Numbered from the stretch's first letter, positions 7,536 to 16,758 are shown. The stretch is 64,000 nucleotides of DNA from Ketobacter sp964016105 (GCA_964016105.1 CAXHEX010000018.1:36609-100608), one strand, 5' to 3'. Made by a program: numbers and translations. Notes: generated from the sequence alone by a model not told the origin.

Positions 7536-8183
7536 AGGCGGCGGGGCAGCTTATCTCTAGCTTTCGCTAAAGGCTGGACTATTCCTTCACCTGATTTGGT
7601 ATAAATAACCAAATCAGGGGAGAGCGTGTTGTGAACTCCCTTTAAGTTTACCTATCGGGAATCCACCCTAGTACTCCGTGGGATAAAACCGTTAGGAGCC
7701 TATGAGTCTCTAGCCGGCTTACAGGTTTCCCTTTCACCGGACGGCGTTGGCATAGTGTATGGGCGTCTTGCCCTGGCACCTTAGCGTTCACCGTATGAGC
7801 TCTCTGTTTCCGATGGGGATCACTCCCCATGGCGACCATTTTGTTAATCGAACCCGCGTCCGCCAGTCCGCTGCCAAAGGATCTACATGCTTAGTCTAAG
7901 TCTATTAATCTCGCTCGTTACAACCCGACTAGACAGGGAGTAAAAAGCCAGCCTGTTAAGGTTTTAGTAGCGCCGCGCCAGGCGCGCTTTGCTACGATCT
8001 TGTGTGAAATTACCGCCAGGTCAGGCCCACAAGCAAACTATCGTGGCGGTCTAGCATTAAGCTGCTAGAGCGTAGTTGTCGTCGTTTGCGACTATATTTT
8101 GCAGCACTTGGAGTACGTGTGTTGCCACCCACACGACATGCACCAGAGGTTTTGTAACCGACGTCGAAGCCAATGTCGCCCCC
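7530..8183 (-). ncRNA. ssrA: tmRNA (ssrA), interrupted by a group I intron
   Basis: Exon 1 runs 8183 to 7847 and exon 2 from 7546 to 7530 on the minus strand. The 5' end GGGGGCG pairs with CGCCTCC near the 3' end (7 bp, followed by ACCA). The 5' region carries the conserved GGCTTCGACG block. The reading frame at 8089-8057 encodes ANDDNYALAA and a TAA, the proteolysis tag seen in Pseudomonas-type bacteria. The T-arm GCGGG-TTCGAT stops at 7847; the matching CCCGC lies 300 nt further on. Joined, the exons give a 354-nt tmRNA with a normal 7-nt T-loop. Its partner SmpB is encoded at 11445-11915. Confidence 0.96.
7547..7846 (-). ncRNA. Group I intron in the tmRNA T-loop
   Basis: 300 nt, no ORF. 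The 5' exon ends in U (TTCGAT) and the intron ends in G (AAGCTG), as group I splicing requires. P1: exon CGAU pairs with intron GUCG (7836-7833), giving the U-G wobble at the splice site. P2: ATGGGG/CCCCAT (7830-7813). P7 strands: AGACTC at 7709-7704 and AATAGTCC near 7582-7576, the classic paired GACU/AGUC. A GAAA-capped 7-bp stem (7572-7555) and a long hairpin (7618-7591) lie near the 3' end. It must splice out before tmRNA can work. Confidence 0.88.
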
Positions 8184-8193
8184 GTAACGGATT

Positions 8194-8199
8194 ATTGTA
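8194..8199 (-). promoter_or_regulatory. ssrA -10 element
   Basis: TACAAT on the minus strand lies 10 nt before the tmRNA 5' end at 8183. No strong -35 sequence is seen at 17 nt. Confidence 0.55.
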
Positions 8200-8264
8200 A
8201 CACTAAATCCGATGCAAATATGACAGTTATTTTTCCCTTAAGTTCCCGGCTTTGTTCAAGGGTT

Positions 8265-8296
8265 TTGACTACATATTATGGGGCTCGGGTTATACT
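8265..8296 (+). promoter_or_regulatory. Possible promoter of the ceramidase-like/zntB operon
   Basis: TTGACT (8265-8270) and TATACT (8291-8296) are good hexamers, but the 20-nt spacer is long. They lie about 40 nt before the GTG start at 8336. Confidence 0.4.
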
Positions 8297-8335
8297 CCTG
8301 GCTGAATAGGTAGGCAGAGTCCCGTTGGGGGTAAA

Positions 8336-9010
8336 GTGTTTGAGTCAATTGACAATTATTGTGAGCGAGTGGGGAGCGGGTTGCTGGCGGAGCCCCTCAA
8401 CGCCATTACCAATTTGGCGTTTATTATTGCTGCGCTGGTTGGTTGGCGCTTGGCCAGCCAGATGGGGTTACGTAACTTTCAAACCGCATTAATGACGTGT
8501 TTACTGTTTTGCATCGGTGTGGGTAGCACCTTATTCCACACCTTTGCCACTGGTTGGGCTGAGCTGGCGGACATTTTTCCGATCGTTATTTTTCAAGTTA
8601 CCTACATGTGGTTCTATTGTCAGCATGTGGCCGGTATTCGAGGCGTTCAGGCCTTGGTTTGTCTGGCCTTATTCCTGGTGATTTTGGTGTTGGGTTTTGC
8701 TTTGCCCAGTTTGGGTTTGATTGATGATGTCTGGCTGGCCCAGTTGAATGGCTCGGCCATGTATTCCGGCGCTTGGCTTGGGGTTTTGGCTCTGGCTATT
8801 TTTCACTTCGTGAGTGATCAGCCCAAACGTTACACCTTGCTTTTGGCGGCAGCAGTTTTTAGCCTGTCTTTGGTGTTTAGAACCTTGGATATGGCTTTGT
8901 GCGAATACCTGCCCATAGGCACCCACTTTCTGTGGCATGGGTGTAATGCTCTTGTGCTTTACCTGTCATTGTCAGGTTATTTATATGCAGTAAAAGGAAA
9001 ACGAACTTAA
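8336..9010 (+). CDS. Ceramidase-family integral membrane hydrolase
   Basis: 224 residues with about seven membrane helices. Family motifs are DNYCERVGSGLLAEPLNAIT at the N-terminus, GVGSTLFHTFATGWAELADIFPI in the middle and THFLWHGCNALVLYL at the end. These carry the conserved His/Ser/Asp residues of the alkaline ceramidase/PAQR-like metal hydrolase family. Start is GTG 8336 with a GGGGG tract upstream. The stop overlaps the next start by one base (TAATG), so it is co-translated with the CorA/ZntB-type transporter. Confidence 0.88.
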   Translation: MFESIDNYCERVGSGLLAEPLNAITNLAFIIAALVGWRLASQMGLRNFQTALMTCLLFCIGVGSTLFHTFATGWAELADIFPIVIFQVTYMWFYCQHVAGIRGVQALVCLALFLVILVLGFALPSLGLIDDVWLAQLNGSAMYSGAWLGVLALAIFHFVSDQPKRYTLLLAAAVFSLSLVFRTLDMALCEYLPIGTHFLWHGCNALVLYLSLSGYLYAVKGKRT

Positions 9011-9981
9011 TGATTACAACCTATCTATTAGGCAAAGGCATAAACCAAACCGGTGGACTGGAATTATTAGAACAATGGCGCAGTTCATCTCAGGGCGTTA
9101 TGTGGTTGGATATTCAGCTTGACGGGCATAAAGAAGAAGAGGTTGTGCAGCTGCTTAAGCACTTGAATTGTCACCCGTTGGCCATTACCGATGTAATGAG
9201 AAAGCGGCATCCCCCAAAGCTTGAGATGTTCAGTGATCATATTTTTTTACTTTATCGAGGGGTTTCCAAAGTAGTTTCCAGTTTGGAATTCAAGCACCAG
9301 CAGGTAGGTTTTTTTATCGGAAGCAACTATTTGATTACGGTACACCCACAGCCGTCCCTTGGTATTGAAAAGGTGTTGGCCATGGGGGAAGCCGCGTTAG
9401 AGCGCTTCTGTCCGTTGGGTTTAGCGCTCAATATTGTGCATAGTTCAGCGGGGATTTACCTTGAGCAGGTGTTGTCCTTTGAAGGTGAGTTGGCGGATAT
9501 GGAAGATCGGCTTTATTCGGATAAGAGTGAAGCGGTATTGGCGGATCTGGCCAGAAGTAAGGCCGATCTAATTAAACTAAAGAGAATGTTTAATTATCAA
9601 TGCACGGTATTTCAGGATTTAAGACAGTTACCGCAAGATCAACTGCCTATCAATTGCCAAGGCTTGGAGCATCAGATTACTGATGTGGCGGAGCGATCCG
9701 AACGGCTCTATAGTCTTTGCCAGATGCATTACGATATTTGTGGTGACATGATGGAAGGGTATATATCCATTACGTCTCACCAAATGAATATCTCCATGCG
9801 AGTGCTAACGGTTGTGACTGTGGTGTTTGTTCCCCTCACTTTTCTGGCAGGGATATATGGTATGAACTTTCAGTTTATGCCAGAGCTGGCTTTTAAGTTT
9901 TCTTACCCCGCAGTAATCGCTTTAATGGTTGTGATTGCCTCGATCTTAATTGTGATGTTCAAACGTAAAAAGTGGTTTTAG
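9010..9981 (+). CDS. zntB: CorA/ZntB-family divalent-cation transporter
   Basis: 323 residues: a long cytoplasmic alpha/beta and helical funnel, then two C-terminal membrane helices joined by the family loop YGMNF (GMN at ~284-286). The end KRKKWF is basic and cytoplasmic. ZntB members carry Zn2+ and CorA members Mg2+. The length and N-terminus favour the ZntB branch, so the symbol is tentative. It is translationally coupled to the ceramidase-like gene. Confidence 0.85.
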   Translation: MITTYLLGKGINQTGGLELLEQWRSSSQGVMWLDIQLDGHKEEEVVQLLKHLNCHPLAITDVMRKRHPPKLEMFSDHIFLLYRGVSKVVSSLEFKHQQVGFFIGSNYLITVHPQPSLGIEKVLAMGEAALERFCPLGLALNIVHSSAGIYLEQVLSFEGELADMEDRLYSDKSEAVLADLARSKADLIKLKRMFNYQCTVFQDLRQLPQDQLPINCQGLEHQITDVAERSERLYSLCQMHYDICGDMMEGYISITSHQMNISMRVLTVVTVVFVPLTFLAGIYGMNFQFMPELAFKFSYPAVIALMVVIASILIVMFKRKKWF

Positions 9982-10001
9982 CAAGGTTTGGGCAGGCAGC
10001 G

Positions 10002-10358
10002 TTAAACGGAAAGTAAAATCCAGGCGGGTAAGGCGCACAATCCTACAATTACCAGGGTGCCCCATCCAAAAGCCTGGGGACGCTTCACAAAGTTGGTGTA
10101 AGTGGCTCCCACCATCACAGGGCAAACCAATAAACAGCCCAAGCCCCCCAGTACAGGTAACCAAAAAGCAGCCAGCATCATAGGGGCTGCGATCAGCTCC
10201 ATCACGCCCGCCAATACCCTTAGCCAGTGGGGGTACTGGAATTTATCAAACTCTTCAATCATGTGGGGGTGGCCGCTGGCTTTGAACCAGCCTGTTATGA
10301 GGAAGAAAAGCCCCAAAAGGCTGCTTAAAATTTGTGCAGAGATCAGCATGTGGCTCAC
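10002..10358 (-). CDS. DoxX-family membrane protein
   Basis: 118 residues, four hydrophobic segments, with the DoxX pattern LLGLFFLITGWFKASGHPHM and GVMELIAAPMMLAAFWLPVL. Members of this family are often linked with oxidoreductases, but no biochemical role is clear. It is convergent with zntB and followed upstream by a 175-bp spacer in which nothing else is recognised. Confidence 0.85.
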   Translation of the reverse strand: MSHMLISAQILSSLLGLFFLITGWFKASGHPHMIEEFDKFQYPHWLRVLAGVMELIAAPMMLAAFWLPVLGGLGCLLVCPVMVGATYTNFVKRPQAFGWGTLVIVGLCALPAWILLSV

Positions 10359-10533
10359 GAATTTGCGTTTGTGTGTGGCTCACACAGTAGCGGCCCGGGG
10401 GATAAAGGTCAATATGTGTTGACTATTGATCTGGGTTCGGTTGGTTGCACATTGAAACACGAACACCCATCGACAATTGCTTTCTGGCGCAGTATGTTAA
10501 AGGTAATAAAAATTATAAAAACGGAATATAGAA

Positions 10534-11418
10534 ATGACTACAAAAGTGATCCGTTCTGTATACCCAGTAACTGCAAACGCGGAAGAAGGCCAGCTTCAAC
10601 AGGCTTTGAGAGGTGGGGCGCCCAATTCGGTGGATCCGAAACGGGGTTTATTTGGCCCAGGTTCCATGTTCTGGGAGGTGAATCGGCATACCCTGGTTAG
10701 CTTTTTAAGCGCCGTGCAGTCCTTGCAAATGCAGCTGTGCCACCCTGGGTTGGCATCCACTGTTTATGAATATTCAAAAACCATGGCTGACCCCTGTCGT
10801 CGGGCCCAAGCCACATACAATTATCTGTTGTCGGACAAGGCTCGTAGTGCATTGAGCAGTCAGGGGCAGATACAGGCATTGCTGTGGGCACAGATTAGCG
10901 CTATTTACTGCAAGGTTAAGCTGTATCAGCAGTTGATTAAGCCTTTAAGTGAACGAGAGAAAGATGAATTTTGCCAGGAATCTATTGTACATGGGGAGCA
11001 AGGTGGGTTGTCCCAGCAATTACTGCCCAGGAGCTGGCAAGAGGTGGAGGATTACGTGGATACCATGTCTGTCTCCAATTCCCTCGTGAAGAGTGAAGAA
11101 GGCCTGCAGGTTCGAATGTTTCTGGAGAAGACTCTCCCTTTGCCGGTGCGGGGATCGCTGTGGAATTTTATCTGCGCGCCCTTGCCGGAACGGATGCAGG
11201 CTTTGTTAGATCAGCCCATGGCTACGCCGCGTAATCTGGGCCGAGCCCGAAAGGTGGCGCGCAGGCTCAAGTGGTTGAATCGTTTGCTTCCGGATAAGCT
11301 GGCCAATGTGCCTGCCTACCAGCAAACGCTACAGCGTGATGCCATAAAGTTGCAGCCCCACTGGTTAACCAGCCGTATGAACCGGCTCTTTATTGGTGGA
11401 AATGTCTTGCCTAATTGA
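10534..11418 (+). CDS. MpaB/Lcp-like oxygenase family (DUF2236) protein
   Basis: 294 residues. RGLFGPGSMFWEVNRHTLVS followed by QMQLCHPGLASTVYEYSKT matches the DUF2236 domain shared by the fungal MpaB oxygenase and latex-clearing protein. HP in QLCHPGLA corresponds to the region of heme-ligand histidines in that family. Substrate unknown. It stands alone on the plus strand, convergent with smpB. Confidence 0.78.
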   Translation: MTTKVIRSVYPVTANAEEGQLQQALRGGAPNSVDPKRGLFGPGSMFWEVNRHTLVSFLSAVQSLQMQLCHPGLASTVYEYSKTMADPCRRAQATYNYLLSDKARSALSSQGQIQALLWAQISAIYCKVKLYQQLIKPLSEREKDEFCQESIVHGEQGGLSQQLLPRSWQEVEDYVDTMSVSNSLVKSEEGLQVRMFLEKTLPLPVRGSLWNFICAPLPERMQALLDQPMATPRNLGRARKVARRLKWLNRLLPDKLANVPAYQQTLQRDAIKLQPHWLTSRMNRLFIGGNVLPN

Positions 11419-11444
11419 AGGTTCGACTGCCGTTCTTTTCGGGG

Positions 11445-11915
11445 TTAGCTGTTTTTCATAACCCGCTGTTTTTCTCTATTCCAATCGCGGTCTTTATCGC
11501 TGGCTCGTTTGTCATGGAGCTTCTTGCCTTTGGCCAGGGCGATTTCACATTTCACCACGCCGTTCTTCCAATAAAGGGCAGTGGGAACGCAGGTGAGATG
11601 TTGCTTGGAAATGGCTCCGAATATTTTCCCCAGCTCTCTGCGGTGCAGCAACAGCTTACGGGTTCGGGTTGGGTCCGGTACAAAATGTGAAGACACCGTG
11701 GGTAACGGGCTAATGTGGCATCCGAAAAGGAAAGCTTCACCATCTTTCATTAATACGTAGCTGTCAGTGAAGTTAACCTTTTTCTCTCTCAAGCTTTTTA
11801 CTTCCCATCCTTGCAGAGACAGGCCTGCTTCGAACTTTTCTTCAAGAAAGTATTCGTGCTTGGCTTTTTTATTTAAAGCGATGGTGGAGCCGCCTTGGGA
11901 TTTACTTTTGGACAT
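11445..11915 (-). CDS. smpB: SsrA-binding protein SmpB
   Basis: 156 residues, full length. NKKAKHEYFLEEKFEAGLSL, then GWEVKSLR, LLLHRRELGKI, and the basic C-terminal tail KKLHDKRASDKDRDWNRE that fills the empty mRNA channel of stalled ribosomes. It is the obligate partner of tmRNA, whose intron-split gene is 3.3 kb away at 7530-8183. Confidence 0.97.
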   Translation of the reverse strand: MSKSKSQGGSTIALNKKAKHEYFLEEKFEAGLSLQGWEVKSLREKKVNFTDSYVLMKDGEAFLFGCHISPLPTVSSHFVPDPTRTRKLLLHRRELGKIFGAISKQHLTCVPTALYWKNGVVKCEIALAKGKKLHDKRASDKDRDWNREKQRVMKNS

Positions 11916-12108
11916 GTCTTCTTCTATTCATCTGGCAACAAAGGGGTGCCAGGAGGCTTAACGGAGGCCAATTATAGGGCGAAGCAATACAAAAACCCAA
12001 GCGAATCCCAGTTTTATCCCCCTTGGTTTTGACAGGTTATGAAGTGCTGAGTGAAAATGAACACCATAACCAATGATTTAAATATCTGATTTTCATAAGG
12101 GCTCAATC

Positions 12109-13464
12109 ATGGCAGAACAGCAATCCGTTCATGGTGTTTGGACTAAACGCTGGACATTTATTCTGGCGGCAACGGGCTCTGCAGTGGGTTTGGGGAACAT
12201 TTGGAAATTCCCCTACATGGCGGGCGAGAATGGCGGCGGTGCGTTTGTGCTGATTTATTTGCTGTTTATTTTTGCCATTGGTATTCCTGTTATGCTGGGT
12301 GAGATTCTATTGGGCCGAAGGGGGCGGGCGAGCCCCATTAACAGCATGCATAAGTTGGCCAAGGAGGCCCAGGCCACGCCATTCTGGGGTGGGATCGGAT
12401 GGTTGGGCGCCTTAGCGGGGCTGTTTATTTTATCGTTTTACAGTGTGGTGGCGGGCTGGGCTGTTTCCTACGCGTATTTAATGGGTAAGGGCACCTTTGA
12501 TGGCCAGAGCGCGGAGGCCATTAGTGGGGCGTTTGGCGATCTGGTTTCCGACCCTAAAAGGCTGGTGGACTGGCACACATTGTTTATGGCCATGACCATT
12601 ACCGTGGTGGCTCACGGCATTCATAAAGGTTTAGAAATGGCGGTGCAATGGCTGATGCCGTTGCTGTTTTTGATGTTGTTGCTCTTGTTTGGCTATGCTG
12701 CCACGCAAGAGGGCTTCGCAGACAGTCTGTCATTTATGTTCAAGGTGGACTTCAGCAAGTTGACCGAGGAATCCATCCTCAGTGCGTTGGGGCATTCTTT
12801 CTTCACATTGAGTTTGGGGATGGGGGCCATCATGGCCTACGGGGCGTATTTGTCCCGAGAGCACAATCTGGCCTCCACCGTGGTGACTATTGGCATTCTG
12901 GATACTTTGGTGGCCATTGTGGCAGGGATAGTGATTTTTACCATCGTGTTTGGCAATGGCCTTGAACCCGCCGCAGGCCCCTCGCTTATGTTTCAAACTT
13001 TGCCCATCGCTTTCAGTCAGATGCCCGGCGGAGTCATTTTAGGCACGGTTTTCTTTGTTTTGGTGGTGATTGCCGCCTGGAGCTCAGCCATTTCCCTTGC
13101 GGAACCGGGGGTGGCCTGGGCGGTGGAAAGCTTAGGCTTGTCCCGCTTGCAAGCGGCCTTGATCTTAGGCGTGGCGGCTTGGATATTGGGTGTAGCCTGT
13201 GCATTGTCTTTGAACATCTGGAGCGACGTCAGTCTGTTTGGTAATTCCATCTTCGACTTTTTTGATAAGCTGACCACCAACCTGATGCTGCCTTTGGGTG
13301 GTTTGTTGATCTGTGTATTTGTAGGGTGGGTAATGGACCGAGCCATAGTGCGAAATGAGGTGGATATCGAACACCCCACAATCTACAGAGCCTGGTATTA
13401 TCTGGTTCGATTTATTTCACCTCTAGGCGTGGCTGCGGTGATGATTAGCAAACTGATGGAATGA
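12109..13464 (+). CDS. Neurotransmitter:sodium symporter (NSS/SNF family) transporter
   Basis: 451 residues, about 11-12 membrane helices. It opens with WTKRWTFILAATGSAVGLGNIWKFPYMAGENGGGAF region motifs: the GSAVGLGNIWKFP unwound first helix holds Na+ and substrate in LeuT-type carriers. It probably imports an amino acid with Na+. It is followed after one base by rnfH. In Pseudomonas-type gene order ratA normally occupies the place before rnfH; here this transporter does. Confidence 0.93.
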   Translation: MAEQQSVHGVWTKRWTFILAATGSAVGLGNIWKFPYMAGENGGGAFVLIYLLFIFAIGIPVMLGEILLGRRGRASPINSMHKLAKEAQATPFWGGIGWLGALAGLFILSFYSVVAGWAVSYAYLMGKGTFDGQSAEAISGAFGDLVSDPKRLVDWHTLFMAMTITVVAHGIHKGLEMAVQWLMPLLFLMLLLLFGYAATQEGFADSLSFMFKVDFSKLTEESILSALGHSFFTLSLGMGAIMAYGAYLSREHNLASTVVTIGILDTLVAIVAGIVIFTIVFGNGLEPAAGPSLMFQTLPIAFSQMPGGVILGTVFFVLVVIAAWSSAISLAEPGVAWAVESLGLSRLQAALILGVAAWILGVACALSLNIWSDVSLFGNSIFDFFDKLTTNLMLPLGGLLICVFVGWVMDRAIVRNEVDIEHPTIYRAWYYLVRFISPLGVAAVMISKLME

Positions 13465-13465
13465 T

Positions 13466-13771
13466 GTGGTGAGTGAAACTTTGATTAACGTTGAAGTGGC
13501 CTACGCGCTACCGGAAAAACAAATGATCCTGCCTTTGACCGTAAAGCAGGGCACCACCTTGTTTGAAGCGGCGGTGATGTCAGGCATTGCAGAAAAATTT
13601 GAAGGTCTGGATCTTGAAGCCACACCCATGGGGGTGTTTGGTAAAGCTGAGCGAAAGCCGAAAGAACGGGTGCTGGAAGACGGTGATCGGGTGGAGTTAT
13701 ATCGCCCGTTAATAGCCGACCCCAAAGAGGTACGAAAGAAGCGGGCTGCACAGAAAGCCCAGCAAAAATAG
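13466..13771 (+). CDS. rnfH: RnfH-family ubiquitin-like protein
   Basis: 101 residues with the RnfH beta-grasp pattern: INVEVAYALPEKQMILPLTV, GTTLFEAAVMSGI, LGVFGK-type loop (MGVFGKAERKP), LEDGDRVELYRPLIADPKE. The C-terminus is Lys/Ala-rich. Start is GTG 13466 or 13469, one base after the transporter stop, so translation is coupled. No RatA gene accompanies it, unlike the usual pair. Confidence 0.92.
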   Translation: MVSETLINVEVAYALPEKQMILPLTVKQGTTLFEAAVMSGIAEKFEGLDLEATPMGVFGKAERKPKERVLEDGDRVELYRPLIADPKEVRKKRAAQKAQQK

Positions 13772-13799
13772 CAGCCGGGTTCTTTATGAAAGGGCTTTG

Positions 13800-14354
13800 T
13801 TAGGCTGTGGGCGTTTCTTCCGCTTCGGCACTGTTTTCTGAATTGTCAGATGCTTCTTGTTCTTGTTCTGCTTGAGAAGAAGAGGCTTCAGTCTTTTTTG
13901 GGTTTTCTTCTGGCTGCTCTACGCCCAATTGTTGCAACAGGCTCTTTTTAAGGGCTTCCGGATCTTTGTATTGGGCCGTATCAATTTTTGCCAGCTTTTC
14001 ATTTTCAAAATAAAGCACTAGGTGGTTGCGCAACGAAAACCCTTTGCCAGTCTCTAGTTGATACAAGTAATCCCACCGGTCCGGGTTAAAGGTGTCGGCG
14101 ATCATGGGCGATCCCATCACAAACTCAACCTGGCGGGGCGTCATACCAATACGCAGTTTGTCTACCATCTCCTGGGTCAATATGTTGCCTTGGCCCACGT
14201 CGATTCGGTATACGCCGGGGAAACGTAGCGTGCTGCACCCGCTTACCAGCAGCACCAGAAGCAATGAAACGGCCAATAGTCCCAGATTCGTGGATCGTGA
14301 GTCAGTCAGAGAACGATGGGGCATTGGGTTTTTTGATAGGTGCTTGATTTGCAT
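13800..14354 (-). CDS. bamE: Outer-membrane assembly lipoprotein BamE
   Basis: 184 residues. Signal segment LLAVSLLLVLLVSGC with lipobox VSGC, then the BamE core: GNILTQEMVDKLRIGMTPRQ, VMGSPMIADTF, RWDYLYQL. BamE belongs to the BAM complex that inserts outer-membrane beta-barrels. The C-terminal ~50 residues are an acidic Glu/Ser/Gln-rich tail absent from the E. coli protein. Divergent from fur, the usual neighbour. Confidence 0.95.
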   Translation of the reverse strand: MQIKHLSKNPMPHRSLTDSRSTNLGLLAVSLLLVLLVSGCSTLRFPGVYRIDVGQGNILTQEMVDKLRIGMTPRQVEFVMGSPMIADTFNPDRWDYLYQLETGKGFSLRNHLVLYFENEKLAKIDTAQYKDPEALKKSLLQQLGVEQPEENPKKTEASSSQAEQEQEASDNSENSAEAEETPTA

Positions 14355-14541
14355 GTGTTGCCGGTGTCCTGGATTCTTTAGGGTTGAAAATGACCATAGC
14401 GGGAAGTCAATTTGACAGTATAAACGCTCCCGGGTTCCGGCTAAAGGCTTGTTTTTTGCGAGCCTTTTTTGTGTTCACTTAAGGGTGTAAACTACGCCCA
14501 ATTAACTTCTGTCCATTTCCAATTACAGCGAACTCATTATT

Positions 14542-14952
14542 ATGTCAGCAGAAAATCAGGAACTTAGAAAGGTTGGCCTCAAGGTCACTTTGCCCAGGGT
14601 GAAAATCTTGCAGATTCTTGAATCTTCAGACCAGCACCATATGAGCGCCGAGGATGTGTACAAGTCTCTGCTAGACGCAGGGGATGATGTGGGGTTGGCA
14701 ACGGTGTATCGTGTGCTTACTCAGTTCGAAAGCGCCGGTTTGGTATCCAGGTTGAATTTTGATGATGGTCACGCCGTATTTGAGTTGGCGAAGGGCGACC
14801 ACCACGACCATATGGTGTGTATGGAAACGGGCAAAGTGATTGAATTCATTGATGATGAGATTGAAGCCCTGCAGCACAAAATTGCTGAAAAGCATGGTTA
14901 TGATCTAGTGGACCACAACCTGGTTTTGTACGTAAAACCCAAGAAAAACTAA
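14542..14952 (+). CDS. fur: Ferric uptake regulator Fur
   Basis: 136 residues: winged helix (LRKVGLKVTLPRVKILQIL; LATVYRVLTQFESAGLV) then the dimer domain with metal ligands in HHDHMVC and the ENG-like region. It represses iron-uptake genes with Fe2+. No CxxC zinc pair is seen near residues 93-96, as in Pseudomonas-type Fur. The stop overlaps that of the convergent recN by 4 nt. Confidence 0.96.
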   Translation: MSAENQELRKVGLKVTLPRVKILQILESSDQHHMSAEDVYKSLLDAGDDVGLATVYRVLTQFESAGLVSRLNFDDGHAVFELAKGDHHDHMVCMETGKVIEFIDDEIEALQHKIAEKHGYDLVDHNLVLYVKPKKN

Positions 14953-16622
14953 AGGCTTTGGCTCTCATCGATCAGCTCCCTTGCGTGGGCCAGGGTCTGA
15001 TCGGTAATGTTGAGCCCCCCCAGCATTCTGGCGATTTCCGCCACCTTTTCATCTAAAGAAAGCCGTGCAATTCCCGTGTGGGTTTGCTTTTTACTGGTCT
15101 GTTTGTTCACGTGTAGGTGGTTGTGGCCCTGGGCGGCCACCTGAGGAAGATGGGTTACGCAGATCACCTGGTTGCTGGTGCCCAGTTGTCTCAGTAATTG
15201 CCCCACCACTTGCGCCACGGCGCCGCCGATGCCCACATCCACTTCATCGAATATGAGGGTGGCAACATTAGATTTAGCCGCACAGGCCACCTGAATTGCC
15301 AGGCTGATGCGGGATAGTTCGCCCCCGGAGGCCACTTTGTTAAGAGGCTTCATGGGCTGCCCTGGGTTGGTTTTTACCACAAATTCGATGTGATCCAGGC
15401 CGTGCTGGCTGGCATGGTCTGGGTCCGTTTTGTCCAGCTTTGCTTGAAATTCAGCACCGGGCATGCCCAAAGGTTGGATCTTCTCGGTGATCAGCTTGTT
15501 CAGTTTCTTGGCGTGCTTGTTTCTGCTTTTTGACAGGGTTTCTGCCTGCGCCAGGAAAGCCTCTTTTGCGGCTTTGGCGCTGGCTTCCAATTGTGCCAGT
15601 TTTTCATCGCCGCCATCGATTTCTGATAATTCCTGTTGCAGTTGATCCAGCAGCTCGGCCAACTGGTGGCTGTCCACTCTGTGCTTGCGGGACAGCTGAA
15701 AATAGGCGGACAGTCGATTATCCACGTCCTGGTAGCGCTGGGGGTCAATGTCCAGATGGTCCAGGTAATGCTTGAGGCTAGAGCTGGCCTCTTCAAACTG
15801 AATGCAGGCGCTTTCGATCATGTCTCGGGTTTCCCCGATACCGTCGTCTTGCTGGGTCATTTGTTGCAACAATTGCAGCAAGGTTTGGCTTTGGTTGAGA
15901 AGCGTTTCATCCCCTTCGCTAAGGGCGTTTACCGCCTGCTGCCCCAGGTTCAATAACCCCTCTACGTTTGCCAGGCGTTTATGTTCCTGCTCCAGCTTTT
16001 CAATTTCCCCTGCTACCGGCTGCAGTTCCTCCAGTTCGCCCACCTGAAAGCGCAGCAGGTCGGCTCGGTCCTGCATTTCCTTGGCGTGGTTTTGAAAGTG
16101 TTCAAGCTGGTTTTGTTTTTCTTGCCAATCATGATATGCCTTGGCAACCGCGGCAGTCTGCTTGCCGTGGCCGGAGAACTCGTCCAGTAATTGACGGTGA
16201 GTCTCTTTTCTCAGCAGGGCCTGGTGTTCGTGCTGCCCATGGATGCTCACTAGAATTTCCGCCAGTTGTTTTAATTCCTGTAGTGGGGTGGGGCGGCCGT
16301 TGATATAGGCTTTGCTGCGGCCATCGCTGGTGATCACCCGGCGCAAAATGCATTCTTGTTCGCTGTCCAGTTCCCGGGATTGCAGCCAGCTGTGGGCAGC
16401 GGGGATGTTTGTCAGGTCGAAAGTGGCGTGGATCTCTGCTTTGCTGGCACCGTGGCGTACAGCCCCAGATTCCGCCCGGTTGCCCAGGGCTAGCCCCAGG
16501 GCATCGATCATAATGGATTTGCCGGCGCCAGTTTCCCCGGTGATCACGGTGAGTTTGTCAAAAATATCCAGATCCAGGTTTTCCACAATGGCAAAATTTT
16601 GAATATTGATATGTGTGAGCAT
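14949..16622 (-). CDS. recN: DNA repair protein RecN
   Basis: 557-residue SMC-like ATPase for double-strand-break repair. Walker A GETGAGKS lies near residue 30, a central coiled coil rich in Gln/Glu/Leu follows, then KVASGGELSRISLAIQ (signature), TLIFDEVDVGIGG (Walker B) and VICVTHLPQVAAQ. ATG 16622 gives the standard MLTHINIQNFAIV N-terminus; a longer TTG form adds six unconserved residues. Confidence 0.97.
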   Translation of the reverse strand: MLTHINIQNFAIVENLDLDIFDKLTVITGETGAGKSIMIDALGLALGNRAESGAVRHGASKAEIHATFDLTNIPAAHSWLQSRELDSEQECILRRVITSDGRSKAYINGRPTPLQELKQLAEILVSIHGQHEHQALLRKETHRQLLDEFSGHGKQTAAVAKAYHDWQEKQNQLEHFQNHAKEMQDRADLLRFQVGELEELQPVAGEIEKLEQEHKRLANVEGLLNLGQQAVNALSEGDETLLNQSQTLLQLLQQMTQQDDGIGETRDMIESACIQFEEASSSLKHYLDHLDIDPQRYQDVDNRLSAYFQLSRKHRVDSHQLAELLDQLQQELSEIDGGDEKLAQLEASAKAAKEAFLAQAETLSKSRNKHAKKLNKLITEKIQPLGMPGAEFQAKLDKTDPDHASQHGLDHIEFVVKTNPGQPMKPLNKVASGGELSRISLAIQVACAAKSNVATLIFDEVDVGIGGAVAQVVGQLLRQLGTSNQVICVTHLPQVAAQGHNHLHVNKQTSKKQTHTGIARLSLDEKVAEIARMLGGLNITDQTLAHARELIDESQSL

Positions 16623-16758
16623 GGCGAAATTGCGCTTCAATCCAGGGTGGCCGTTACGTTGGCCACCATGTTAGTGAAAAAGGAGCCTTGTCGCCATCGG
16701 GAATGCCAAGCTAGAATCAAAATCCGTAAAAATTGAGTAGGGTGGATCAGGCAGGTAC

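Noticed and set aside
7648..8309. Open frames on both strands between 7.6 and 8.3 kb
   Set aside because: They lie inside ssrA and its intron, whose RNA structure fully explains the sequence.
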